Assembly (NCBI GenBank): GCA_964539825.1
Contig: CAZIKF010000045.1
Location: forward strand, 1-34,757
Direction of reading: 5' to 3'
Length of the DNA: 34,757 bases
Source: CAZIKF01 sp964539825
GTDB lineage: Bacteria > Muiribacteriota > UBA6191
In this document: one piece after another, positions 15,593-24,347 of the stretch
Layout of the letters: the number at the start of each line of letters is the position of its first letter
How positions within the stretch are numbered: the stretch's first letter is position 1
The notes under the pieces: model-generated
What the model saw: the letters and a program-made list of their open reading frames with translations, nothing else
What the model was told of the DNA's origin: nothing
The model's database searches: none
Position numbers and translations under genes: made by a program

Positions 15593-18501
15593 AACGGAGC
15601 CAATCTAAAACCAGGGTCAGCACAGGCTCCACGACTGAATCAAAGTCCAGGCTTTCACTCGCACAACGGCTCCTGAACGCACCGGAGACCAGTGCAACTC
15701 TTGATCGCTCCCTCCCCCCTCCGTCTGAATTTCGCAAGCGGGCGGCTACGCTCGACGTTGGCAAGGGAAGAATTACCCGGGAAGTGATTCTGCGAAAGCG
15801 CAATGAAATGTTGGGAATCCTCTATGTTTGCGCCGCTCTACTCATCTTCGCTGGCCTGTTGATGGAAAAAGAAGGGCAGGTCAAGGTTCTGGTTGAGAAG
15901 TTTGCCGCTCTCAATGGAGTAGGTCCTGTATTTCTCGCTCTGTTTGCTATTTTTTGCGGCATGAAACGGCTGATGGGGTATGCGGTCTTTCGTAGAAATT
16001 CCCAGATTCTGGCGTTTCCAGTGATGTATTTCTCGCTCATAGGTTTCTTCTCTGCCGTATTTCCACCTATTGGTGACGCGGTTTCGCTTGGAGGAATCGT
16101 AGGGAACTACTTTTTTTGGATCTTAGAAACATTTCTTGGAAGCGTGAGTGCGGGTATTGTACTTGGTGCATTGTTCCTGGTGAGCTTCATGCACGTCACT
16201 GAGGTCTATGTCTCAGACATTCTGACAAGTATTCTGGGTTTCTCGAAAGTCAGTGCTCTAAAACTGCTTAGATGGACGCTGTTCTTTAGCGTAGTTTTAA
16301 AAGAGGCCGCCTGGTTTTGCATGCGCAGGGTTCACCAGTTTCTTTATGTCCTGATTCACGATTCTATCCTATTACTTGAGAAAGGGGTTCGACCGTTTGG
16401 GATACGAATATTCCAACCAGAATCAAGAGTATTTGTGGCACCTGCCGCTCCTAAAGACTCTGCTGACGAAGAGGATAAGGCTCCGTCTTCTGAGCCCACT
16501 GATGAAAGTTCCGCTCTGTTTTCAAAAACTGTAGAAGTCAGCACAATTGTTTCTGAACCAGTGCCTGTTCCTGAGAACCCCACTACCAAAAAGTCCCCTC
16601 CCGCGAAGAAACGACGCAAGAAGCGGGCGATTACTGTGGATGTAGAGCCTCCTGCTTCTTCCCTCCAACCTGACCTGAGTCTACAAATGGAAAACATCGT
16701 TGAGGAGAGAGTTTTACTTCCTCAAAACCTGGGCCCGGCTATCAAAGGGGACTCAGCCAAGGATTTATCTCAAATGGTGAAAGAGGAAAGTCCTGAACTT
16801 GTGGTGGAAGTTCTTCAGCTTTCTGAAGAATCCGAGTTGGAAGAACTGGTTTCTGTAGATACTGGAGAAGATTTTTTAGAGTTGGAACCAGAGCCAGAAC
16901 CAGCGATGAATAAGATTGTTCCCCAGAAGCAGGCTCCTCTCACAAAGGTTTCTGAACCTCGAACGGAATTGGAGGAATTACTGGAAACTCCCAAGCCTAT
17001 TGCTGAAAAGAAGCAAGAGGAATCAACTCTGAAATTCACCGGAGATCTCCCTGACGTTGGCTTGCTGCAGCTACCTCCAGATACTGATTTTGGTGACAGT
17101 GAGGATGAGTTATTCGAGCGCGGAAATGGGCTGATTTCGGCCCTGATGACCTATAAGATTGAAGCGGAACTTCAAAATTATGTACAGGGTCCTACGATAA
17201 CCCGATTTGAACTCTCACCAGCTCCTGGAACCAAGTTAAACAGAATCAAGGCACTCACCAATGAGATAGCGATGGCACTGGCTTCTAAATCGGTGAGGAT
17301 TGAAGCCCCGATTCCAGGAACCAGTAAGGTCGGTGTCGAAATCCCAAATGAGAATCCAGTTCCCGTTTACTTTCGCGAGGTGATTGATTCTATTTCACAA
17401 AACCCCTACGCTCATCCTCTTACTGTAGCATTTGGAATCGGAATCGATGGAGAGCCGGTAGTCGGTAATCTCGCAAAGATGCCCCATCTCCTGGTTGCGG
17501 GGGCAACTGGTTCTGGTAAATCGGTGTGTGTGAATACCCTGATTTCTTCCATACTCTTCAGCGCGGGTCCAGACAAAGTTAAGTTCGTCATGATTGATCC
17601 TAAACAGGTTGAACTGGCGGTTTACAGAGGGATCCGTCATCTGATCACAGATGTGGTTACGAATCCCGAAGAGGCCGCGGCAGCTCTACGCTGGGGTGTG
17701 GAGGAGATGGAACAGCGCTATACCCTGCTCTCTAAATTCGGCGTTCGGCACATAGATACTTTCAATGAGAAGCTGAAAAACGGGAATCTCACTTCATCGC
17801 AGGAGGGGGTCTATATCCCGGCCGAACCCCTTCCCTATATTGTTATTATCGTAGACGAGTTAGCGGATCTGATGATGGTAGCCAGAAAAGATGTGGAGAC
17901 CTCCATTTGCCGTATTGCGCAAAAGGCAAGGGCGGTGGGGATTCACCTGGTCATCGCCACGCAGCGGCCATCCGTGGATGTTATCACCGGCCTGATCAAA
18001 GCAAATCTTCCGTCGCGCATTGCCTTTATGGTGAATTCGGGAACAGATTCCAGGACGATTCTCAATCATATCGGAGCGGAGAGCCTTCTAGGCAGGGGAG
18101 ATATGCTCTATTTCCCAGCCGGGCAAAACAAACCAGACCGTGTGCAGGGGGCGTTCATGACTGACGATGAGGTGGCAAAACTCGTTGAACAGGTCAAGCA
18201 TAGCTATGGGGAAGCTGATTACCAGGATATCGTTTCCAGCCATATGGAAACGGAAGAAGTAGTCGAAGAAGATGGGGATTTTTTTGACGAGAAGATGGAG
18301 GCAGCCCTTGAGGTGGCACTTCGAGAAAAATATGTTTCAACCTCGATGCTGCAAAGGCATTTAGGTGTAGGTTATAACCGCGCTGCACGTATGGTGGACT
18401 CCCTCTTCGCTCGCGGCATTTGCGGCCCCGCTGAGAGTGGCAAAAAGAGAAAGATCCTGGTTACTGTGGAACAGGCCTGGGAAATGATCAGCGGCTGCTA
18501 A
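15589..18501 (+). CDS. ftsK: DNA translocase FtsK
   Basis: Septal DNA pump that moves chromosome ends apart and activates dimer resolution at division. The 970-aa protein has an N-terminal cytosolic tail, about four membrane segments between residues 80 and 220, a long acidic Pro/Glu-rich linker (about 285-490), the alpha/beta motor domain with Walker A GATGSGKSVCVN near 637 and Walker B VIIVDELADLMMV near 750, and a C-terminal winged-helix gamma domain (SMLQRHLGVGYNRAARMVD near 918), which in the family reads KOPS sites. All parts are present. Translation is coupled to uppP by the ATGA overlap. FtsK-SpoIIIE family is certain; FtsK is favoured over SpoIIIE because sporulation is not indicated. 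Confidence 0.95.
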   Translation: MKRSQSKTRVSTGSTTESKSRLSLAQRLLNAPETSATLDRSLPPPSEFRKRAATLDVGKGRITREVILRKRNEMLGILYVCAALLIFAGLLMEKEGQVKVLVEKFAALNGVGPVFLALFAIFCGMKRLMGYAVFRRNSQILAFPVMYFSLIGFFSAVFPPIGDAVSLGGIVGNYFFWILETFLGSVSAGIVLGALFLVSFMHVTEVYVSDILTSILGFSKVSALKLLRWTLFFSVVLKEAAWFCMRRVHQFLYVLIHDSILLLEKGVRPFGIRIFQPESRVFVAPAAPKDSADEEDKAPSSEPTDESSALFSKTVEVSTIVSEPVPVPENPTTKKSPPAKKRRKKRAITVDVEPPASSLQPDLSLQMENIVEERVLLPQNLGPAIKGDSAKDLSQMVKEESPELVVEVLQLSEESELEELVSVDTGEDFLELEPEPEPAMNKIVPQKQAPLTKVSEPRTELEELLETPKPIAEKKQEESTLKFTGDLPDVGLLQLPPDTDFGDSEDELFERGNGLISALMTYKIEAELQNYVQGPTITRFELSPAPGTKLNRIKALTNEIAMALASKSVRIEAPIPGTSKVGVEIPNENPVPVYFREVIDSISQNPYAHPLTVAFGIGIDGEPVVGNLAKMPHLLVAGATGSGKSVCVNTLISSILFSAGPDKVKFVMIDPKQVELAVYRGIRHLITDVVTNPEEAAAALRWGVEEMEQRYTLLSKFGVRHIDTFNEKLKNGNLTSSQEGVYIPAEPLPYIVIIVDELADLMMVARKDVETSICRIAQKARAVGIHLVIATQRPSVDVITGLIKANLPSRIAFMVNSGTDSRTILNHIGAESLLGRGDMLYFPAGQNKPDRVQGAFMTDDEVAKLVEQVKHSYGEADYQDIVSSHMETEEVVEEDGDFFDEKMEAALEVALREKYVSTSMLQRHLGVGYNRAARMVDSLFARGICGPAESGKKRKILVTVEQAWEMISGC

Positions 18502-18572
18502 TTAGTTTTTTTTCCAGAAATTAATGGAATGATTTGAAACTATTCAGTCCATGAAATAGAGTTAAACTCGTC

Positions 18573-18594
18573 TTTCCGGACTCAAGTCCGGAAA
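18573..18594. terminator. Strong hairpin between ftsK and rlmB
   Basis: TTTCCGGAC (18573-18581) and GTCCGGAAA (18586-18594) form a perfect 9-bp stem around a TCAA loop, 71 bases after the ftsK stop. The downstream side continues with A residues, not T, so termination on the plus strand would lack a U-tract. It may shape the end of the ftsK mRNA. Confidence 0.45.
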
Positions 18595-18632
18595 AATCAC
18601 CTGGTCCCGAATACAAGAACTCTTAGACCTTT

Positions 18633-19385
18633 ATGACAGATCGCATCATCTATGGCCGAAACCCTGTTCGAGAAGCTCTGAGGGCAGATCCCGAAAGAAT
18701 TCTTCAGGTTTATGCCCTGCGCGATCTTGACCGCGAGGGAAGAAAGCTCCTGGCCAATCTAAGGTCAAGTAAGATTTCTGTGCAAAGTTATGAAAAATCG
18801 GCCATGGGTCAGTTGTGTAAAGTCCGTCAACACCAGGGAATCGCGGCCAGGGTACTGGAACTGAAAAATGCCAGTCTGAACCGAATCTACGCCGAAAAGT
18901 CCAGTGGATTGAGAGTTCTGGTGCTCAGTTCTGTTCAAGATCCAGGAAACCTTGGAGCGGTTCTACGCAGCGCCGAACATTTTGGACTGGACCTTTTTAT
19001 CGTGGGTTCTAAGGAATCCTGCAGCATTCAGCTCGGTTCGGTGGCAAAGTCCTCAGCCGGCGCCGTTGAACACATTCCCATCCTTTCTTCCGCGAATCTC
19101 CCAAAGGTTTTACAAGAGCTCAAGGAGAAGAAATTCCGGATTTTTGGCCTGGAGGCGGAGGCTTCTCAAAACCTACTCGAAACCTCTTCCTCTCCCGAAG
19201 AGAATCTCTGCCTGATTGTAGGTTCGGAAGGTTTTGGAATCAAGAGTAACCTTCAAAAATACCTGGATGGTACCCTTTCTATTCCAAGATTCGGCCAAAT
19301 GGATAGTCTCAATATATCGGCGGCATCCCTGATGGGAATCCTGTTCATGAAAGGAATGCTAAACGCCGAGTCAAGCACCGGTTGA
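18633..19385 (+). CDS. rlmB: TrmH-family 23S rRNA 2'-O-methyltransferase (RlmB-like)
   Basis: SPOUT-class methyltransferase using SAM to methylate a ribose 2'-OH, most likely of 23S rRNA guanosine 2251. The start YGRNPVREAL (residues 7-16) is the substrate-binding domain signature. The three SPOUT motifs are VQDPGNLGAVLRSAEHFG (about 101-118), CLIVGSEGFGI (about 192-202) and IPRFGQMDSLNISAA (about 216-230). The 250-aa length is typical. ATG 18633 has only a weak ribosome site but fits the family start. It lies 52 bases upstream of a tRNA cluster. A tRNA 2'-O-methyltransferase of the same family is the alternative. Confidence 0.9.
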   Translation: MTDRIIYGRNPVREALRADPERILQVYALRDLDREGRKLLANLRSSKISVQSYEKSAMGQLCKVRQHQGIAARVLELKNASLNRIYAEKSSGLRVLVLSSVQDPGNLGAVLRSAEHFGLDLFIVGSKESCSIQLGSVAKSSAGAVEHIPILSSANLPKVLQELKEKKFRIFGLEAEASQNLLETSSSPEENLCLIVGSEGFGIKSNLQKYLDGTLSIPRFGQMDSLNISAASLMGILFMKGMLNAESSTG

Positions 19386-19437
19386 CTTCTCTCAGACTCT
19401 GCCTTAAGATGGCCTTCCCAATTTTTGGGGACTACTG

Positions 19438-19519
19438 GCCCAGGTGGCGGAACAGGTAGACGCGTCGGACTTAAAATCCGATGTCTTCGGACGTATCGGT
19501 TCGATTCCGATCCTGGGCA
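19438..19519 (+). tRNA. tRNA-Leu (anticodon TAA)
   Basis: Acceptor arms GCCCAGG (19438-19444) and CCTGGGC (19512-19518) pair perfectly, discriminator A at 19519. The anticodon loop CTTAAAA carries TAA. The long variable arm (TGTCTTCGGACGT region) and the TTCGATTCC T-loop are those of a class II leucine tRNA. CCA is not encoded. Confidence 0.95.
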
Positions 19520-19541
19520 TCTAAGGGCCGTAGTTATACGA

Positions 19542-19615
<74 letters not shown>

Positions 19616-19628
19616 CTTTCTTACAGTG

Positions 19629-19657
19629 TGTGAAAATAGAATCAATCATTTTTCACA
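19629..19657. repeat. Inverted repeat between the two initiator tRNAs
   Basis: TGTGAAAA (19629-19636) and TTTTCACA (19650-19657) form a perfect 8-bp stem with a 13-nt loop; short flanking arms AGTGT and ACACT (19665-19669) could extend it. It fills the spacer of the tRNA transcript and may guide processing or act as a partial terminator. Confidence 0.45.
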
Positions 19658-19673
19658 TGCGCTTACACTTCGG

Positions 19674-19747
<74 letters not shown>

Positions 19748-19756
19748 CTGAAATTG

Positions 19757-19830
19757 GGCAGTGTAGCTCAGTCGGTTAGAGCAGCGGAATCATAATCCGC
19801 GTGTCCGGGGTTCGAGTCCCTGCACTGCTA
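19757..19830 (+). tRNA. tRNA-Met (anticodon CAT), probably elongator
   Basis: Acceptor GGCAGTG pairs with CACTGCT, leaving a G1-T72 wobble as in Bacillus elongator tRNA-Met; discriminator A at 19830. GCGGA/TCCGC closes the loop ATCATAA with anticodon CAT. D-arm and TTCGAGT T-loop are normal. tRNA-Ile2 with a lysidine-modified CAT is the alternative. CCA is not encoded. Confidence 0.88.
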
Positions 19831-20055
19831 TCTCTCTATTCATCAACTTTTCGGAAGTTTTCAAAAACCTGGGAAAGCTGCCAATTTGATTTACTATCCC
19901 ACTATAGTCCCACTTTCTTGGAGATAACAAAGTGGTATTACGGATCTATTTTTCTTCTTCTATTTCTTTTAAAACTCTGAAATTGACGGGTTGTGAAGCT
20001 ATAGTAAAGATTCTGGTTCATCTTGTTTTTGGTTTTCATTAGAATAGAAGGCCAG
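19831..20055. other. Boundary between the tRNA cluster and the BREX island
   Basis: No gene is seen. CCACTTT (19910-19916) and AAAGTGG (19929-19935) form a 7-bp inverted repeat with a 12-nt centre, and TCCCAC occurs twice 11 bases apart (19897 and 19908). Such repeats near a tRNA 3' end can mark an old integration site, but no integrase or second attachment repeat is inside the window. Confidence 0.4.
19983..20010 (+). promoter_or_regulatory. Weak candidate promoter for the BREX operon
   Basis: TTGACG (19983-19988) followed after 16 bases by TAAAGA (20005-20010) could be a -35/-10 pair. The -35 is near consensus, the -10 is poor. It is the best-placed candidate, 45 bases before the brxF start. 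Confidence 0.28.
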
Positions 20056-20559
20056 ATGTCAGATCCCATTTTGATCAAGAAGTATATATTTAACTCCCTA
20101 AAGACAGCCGAAGGTTTATATCATCGATTGGTGCTGTTAGTGGGTGAGGCTGGAACCGGTAAGACCCGAGTACTTGTGGATGTTGCCGACGAGCTTGGGA
20201 CAACGGTAATCAACGTAAATCTGAAGCTTGCAGGGGAATTGCTGGAATTAACGGCTAAGCAGCGTTTATTACGTGTGCCAACAATCTTAGAGCAAATCAC
20301 CCAAGAGGGAAAATCAACATTGGTGCTCGATAATCTCGAAATCCTTTTCGATAAGAACCTCAAGCAGGATCCTTTGCGATTGCTACAGGGTTTTTCGAGA
20401 AATCGAATGGTACTGACTTCGTGGAACGGTACTTTTACCGGCAGTAGGCTTTTATACGCCGAGCCCGGCCATACCGAGTACTGCAGCTATGACTCGGTCG
20501 ATGCACTGATGGTGGGTATGGATGGCAAGACCACAGTCGATTTAGCAAAAGAACAATAG
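20056..20559 (+). CDS. brxF: BREX-3 P-loop protein BrxF
   Basis: A 167-aa small ATPase-like protein. Walker A is GEAGTGKT (residues 30-37), and a Walker B-like strand STLVLDNLEILF lies at about 87-98. The remainder ends in a short acidic/variable tail. A small P-loop protein directly ahead of brxC is the hallmark of type 3 BREX. ATG 20056 is chosen over an in-frame TTG at 20023 because the product then begins MSDPILIKKYIF just before the first helix; the ribosome site is weak. Its exact role in BREX is unknown; it probably works with BrxC. Less GC-rich than brxC. Confidence 0.85.
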   Translation: MSDPILIKKYIFNSLKTAEGLYHRLVLLVGEAGTGKTRVLVDVADELGTTVINVNLKLAGELLELTAKQRLLRVPTILEQITQEGKSTLVLDNLEILFDKNLKQDPLRLLQGFSRNRMVLTSWNGTFTGSRLLYAEPGHTEYCSYDSVDALMVGMDGKTTVDLAKEQ

Positions 20560-20574
20560 ATAGGCAGGACAAGC

Positions 20575-23500
20575 ATGAAATACGGAGACCTTATCCAGTT
20601 CGACCCGATTGATTCGGTCGTTCAGTTGCGTGACGCGGACAAATCGAGCTCCGCGCATCACCTGGTGAACACCTATGTCATTTCAGATGAAATGGCGGAA
20701 CGGCTCACGCAGCTTATTGTTCCTCAGATGCAGTTCGACCAGCTGGTCGACAACAAGGGGCTACTGGTCGTCGGTAACTACGGCACCGGTAAGTCGCACT
20801 TGATGTCGGTGGTCTCCAGCCTTGCCGCAGATGCATCCCTGTTGGGAGGACTGAAGAACGAAGGTGTCCGCGACGCAGCCGCTAGGATCGCAGGGCGCTT
20901 CAAAGTCATTCGGACCGAGATCGGGGCCACTACCATGTCCCTGCGCGACATCCTGGTGGCCGAACTGGAAGAGCATCTCGAAAAGCTCGGCGTGGAATAT
21001 GTCTTTCCCGATGCGGGCACCATCACTAGTCACAAACGGGCCTTTGAAGACATGATGGCCAAATTCGGTGAAGTGTTTCCCGAGCACGGCCTGCTGCTGG
21101 TAGTTGATGAGCTGCTAGACTATCTGCGCACCCGTAACGACCAGGAGCTGATCCTCGATCTCAACTTTCTCCGCGAAGTCGGCGAGGTCTGCAAGGACCT
21201 GCGCTTCCGTTTTATGGCCGGTGTCCAGGAAGCCATTTTTGACAGCCCGCGTTTTTCCTTTGTGGCCGACAGCATCCGTCGAGTGAAGGATCGCTTCGAG
21301 CAGATCCTTATTGCCCGCAGCGATGTGAAATTCGTGGTGGCCGAGCGCTTGCTCAAGAAGACCGTCGAACAGCAGGCAAAGATCCGCGACTACCTGAGAC
21401 CCTTTGCTAAATACTATGACGGACTCAACGAGCGGATGGACGAATTTGTCCGGCTCTTCCCGGTACATCCCGATTACATCGACACCTTCGGGCGGGTCAC
21501 AGTGGTGGAAAAACGCGAGGTGCTCAAGACCCTGTCCATGGGCATGAGGGACATCCTCGGCAAGGACGTGCCGCAAGACGAGCCCGGACTGATCGCTTTC
21601 GACAGCTACTGGAGTACACTCAAGCAGAATGCCTCCTTCCGCGCCATTCCAGAGATCCGGGCTGTCATCGATTGCAGCCAGGTCCTGGAATCCCGCATCG
21701 AAAATGCCATCACCCGCAAGCAGTACAAACCCATGGCGCTGCGTTTAATCCATGCGCTGTCCGTTCACCGTCTCACCACCGGCGACATCTATACCCCCAT
21801 AGGGGCATCCGCAGAAGAGCTACGCGACCGCCTCTGCCTGTTCGATCCACTTATTGCCGAGCTGGGCAGCGACGAACCCGACAAAGACCTGCAGACCCAT
21901 GTGGAAACGGTCCTGCGCGAGATCCACAAAACGGTCAGCGGCCAGTTCATCTCTTTCAATGCCGACAACCGCCAGTTCTATCTCGACCTGAAGAAGACCG
22001 ACGACTTCGATGCCCTGATCGACAAGCGGGCCGAGAGTTTGGGGCAGGCTCAGCTCGACCGCTTCTACTACGAGGCGCTCAAACGTGTCATGGAATGCCA
22101 GGACGCCACCTACGTGACCGGCTACAAGATCTGGCAGCACGAACTGGTCTGGCAAGAACACAAGGCAGCCCGCTCCGGCTACCTCTTTTTTGGCGCTCCC
22201 AACGAACGCTCCACCGTTGTGCCGCAGAGGGACTTCTACCTCTATTTTATCCAGCCGAATGATCCGCCCCGTTTCAAGGACGATAAAGTCAATGACGAGG
22301 TCTTCTTCCTCCTGAAAGGTACAGACGAGGAATTCCAGACCGCGCTGAAAAGCTACGCGGCCGCGCTTGACCTTGCGGCCACCTCATCGGGACACGCCAA
22401 GGCTACCTACGAATCCAAAGCCAACGGCTTCCTGAAGGAACTGGTCCAGTGGCTACAGAAGCACATGAGCGATGCCTTCGAGGTCACTTATCAGGGCCGC
22501 GCCAAATCCATGACCGAGTGGGCCAAGGGCAAATCCATCCGCGATCTGGCCGGTCTGTCGCCCCACGAAACCATCAACTTCCGCGACCTGGTCAACACCA
22601 TCGCCGGTGTCTGTCTGTCTCCGAACTTCGAGAACCAGGCCCCGGACTACCCGTTCTTCTCGGTCCTGATCACAGGTAACAACCGCGCCCAGGCCGCGCA
22701 GGACGCCCTGCGGTCCATCGCCGGGCAGAACCGCACCAAGCAGGCCACGGCTGTGCTGGATGCCCTGGAGCTGCTCGACGGCGAGAAGATCGACCCCTAC
22801 AAGTCAAAGTACACTAAGTTCATTCTCGATGCCGTCAAGGCCAAGGGCCACGGTCAGGTGATCAACCGCAGCGAGATCATCCACGATGACCACGGGCTCG
22901 AATACATGAATCCAGGTGGTACGCGGCTTGAGCCGGAATGGGTGACCGTTATCTTCGCTGCATTGGTCTACTCCGGCGACATCGTTCTCTCCATCCCGGG
23001 CAAAAAGTTTGACGCTACCGGACTGCAGCCGCTTGCCGCAACCGACATGGACCTGCTGGTCCGCTTCAAGCACCTGGAGCAGCCCAAGGAATGGAACCTA
23101 CCCGCGCTCAAGGCACTGTTTGAACTGCTCGGCATGACGCCAGGCATGGCCCAGCTCGTCACCCAGGGCAAGGACGAGCCGGTGCAGAATCTGCAGCAGT
23201 CCGTGGGTAAGATCGTCAAGCGCATCGTCATGACCCAACAGACCCTGCGCGAGAAACTTTCCTTCTGGGGGCTGGATCTGCTCGCGGGCACCGACCTGGC
23301 GAGCCAGGCCAGCGGACTGGACGAGGCCAAGGGCTTTTTTGAATCGCTCCAGGCCTATTCCTCGCCAGGTAGGCTGAAAAACTTCCGCTACAGCGCTCCC
23401 GAAGTGCTGGCCCACGAAAAGACTGTGAAGGCTCTGGACGAGCTAGACGCCCTGCGCGAGTTCATCATGGACCACGGCCCGACGGCATCCTGGCTCTCAA

Positions 23501-24309
23501 CCGCCGATGCAGTGCTGCCTGCCGATCATGACTGGGTGGATCGCATGAAGACCGCCCGGCAGGATGTGCTGGATGCCCTCAAGCAGGCCGACCTGACCGA
23601 GCTGGCCAGCCAGTCCCAGGGTATCGGGGCTAAGCTCTCGAGCCTGAAGAAGGATTACACCGTCGCTTATATCGGCCTGCACACCAAAGCCCGGCTAGGT
23701 GTTAACGACGACAAGCGCAAGGCGGGCCTGCTCAACGATCAGCGTCTGCAAACCCTGCTCAAGCTGGCCGGTATCGACTTGATGCCCCGGCAGCAGCTCA
23801 CCGATTACCAGAACCGCCTGGCCGGGCAGAAGAGCTGCTTCGCCCTGACCGAGCAAAACCTCGACGCCTTGCCCATCTGCCCGCATTGCGGGTTCCGGCC
23901 TTCAGTGGAAACCGGCACGGCGGCAGGCTTGCAGATGATCGATGGTATGGACGCCCAGCTCGATGCCATGGTGGCAGCCTGGACCTCCACCATCCTCAGC
24001 AACCTGGAGGATGATCCAATCACCAAGGCCAACATGTATCTGCTGAAGATTGACGACCGCGAACCGCTGAAGGCTTTCATCAAATCGAAGGATCTGCCGA
24101 TGCCGTTGGACAGTAATTTCGTCCACGCCCTGAAGGAAGTGCTCTCCGGACTGGTCAAGGTCATAGTCAAGGCGCAGGAGCTGCAACAGGCTCTGCAGGT
24201 GACCGACGGCCCGGCCACCCCGGCAGAAATGAAGAAACGCTTTGAGAGGTACATCGATCAGCTCACCAAGGGGAAGGACCCGGCCAATGTGAGAATCGTC
24301 ATTGAATAA
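20575..24309 (+). CDS. brxC: BREX ATPase BrxC (PglY-like, DUF6079 type)
   Basis: A 1244-aa AAA-type ATPase, the largest BREX component, needed for defence and for methylation in studied systems. Walker A GNYGTGKSH lies at residues 67-75 and Walker B LLLVVDE at 173-179. The rest is long and helical, with a C-terminal CPHC pair near residue 1101 that suggests half a zinc knuckle. Length fits the family (about 1,200). The ATG has AGGCAGGA upstream. This gene is markedly GC-rich compared with its neighbours and, because of that bias, throws long spurious antisense frames. The composition suggests separate recent origin or replacement. Confidence 0.9.
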   Translation: MKYGDLIQFDPIDSVVQLRDADKSSSAHHLVNTYVISDEMAERLTQLIVPQMQFDQLVDNKGLLVVGNYGTGKSHLMSVVSSLAADASLLGGLKNEGVRDAAARIAGRFKVIRTEIGATTMSLRDILVAELEEHLEKLGVEYVFPDAGTITSHKRAFEDMMAKFGEVFPEHGLLLVVDELLDYLRTRNDQELILDLNFLREVGEVCKDLRFRFMAGVQEAIFDSPRFSFVADSIRRVKDRFEQILIARSDVKFVVAERLLKKTVEQQAKIRDYLRPFAKYYDGLNERMDEFVRLFPVHPDYIDTFGRVTVVEKREVLKTLSMGMRDILGKDVPQDEPGLIAFDSYWSTLKQNASFRAIPEIRAVIDCSQVLESRIENAITRKQYKPMALRLIHALSVHRLTTGDIYTPIGASAEELRDRLCLFDPLIAELGSDEPDKDLQTHVETVLREIHKTVSGQFISFNADNRQFYLDLKKTDDFDALIDKRAESLGQAQLDRFYYEALKRVMECQDATYVTGYKIWQHELVWQEHKAARSGYLFFGAPNERSTVVPQRDFYLYFIQPNDPPRFKDDKVNDEVFFLLKGTDEEFQTALKSYAAALDLAATSSGHAKATYESKANGFLKELVQWLQKHMSDAFEVTYQGRAKSMTEWAKGKSIRDLAGLSPHETINFRDLVNTIAGVCLSPNFENQAPDYPFFSVLITGNNRAQAAQDALRSIAGQNRTKQATAVLDALELLDGEKIDPYKSKYTKFILDAVKAKGHGQVINRSEIIHDDHGLEYMNPGGTRLEPEWVTVIFAALVYSGDIVLSIPGKKFDATGLQPLAATDMDLLVRFKHLEQPKEWNLPALKALFELLGMTPGMAQLVTQGKDEPVQNLQQSVGKIVKRIVMTQQTLREKLSFWGLDLLAGTDLASQASGLDEAKGFFESLQAYSSPGRLKNFRYSAPEVLAHEKTVKALDELDALREFIMDHGPTASWLSTADAVLPADHDWVDRMKTARQDVLDALKQADLTELASQSQGIGAKLSSLKKDYTVAYIGLHTKARLGVNDDKRKAGLLNDQRLQTLLKLAGIDLMPRQQLTDYQNRLAGQKSCFALTEQNLDALPICPHCGFRPSVETGTAAGLQMIDGMDAQLDAMVAAWTSTILSNLEDDPITKANMYLLKIDDREPLKAFIKSKDLPMPLDSNFVHALKEVLSGLVKVIVKAQELQQALQVTDGPATPAEMKKRFERYIDQLTKGKDPANVRIVIE

Positions 24310-24347
24310 GAATTACCAAGCTGAGAAACGAGACACCAGCAAGGATT

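Noticed and set aside
21115..21576. 153-codon antisense frame in brxC, and similar ones at 23805-24254 and 21672-22262
   Set aside because: Expected by-products of the high GC third positions of brxC; His/Gln/Arg-biased and without family pattern.
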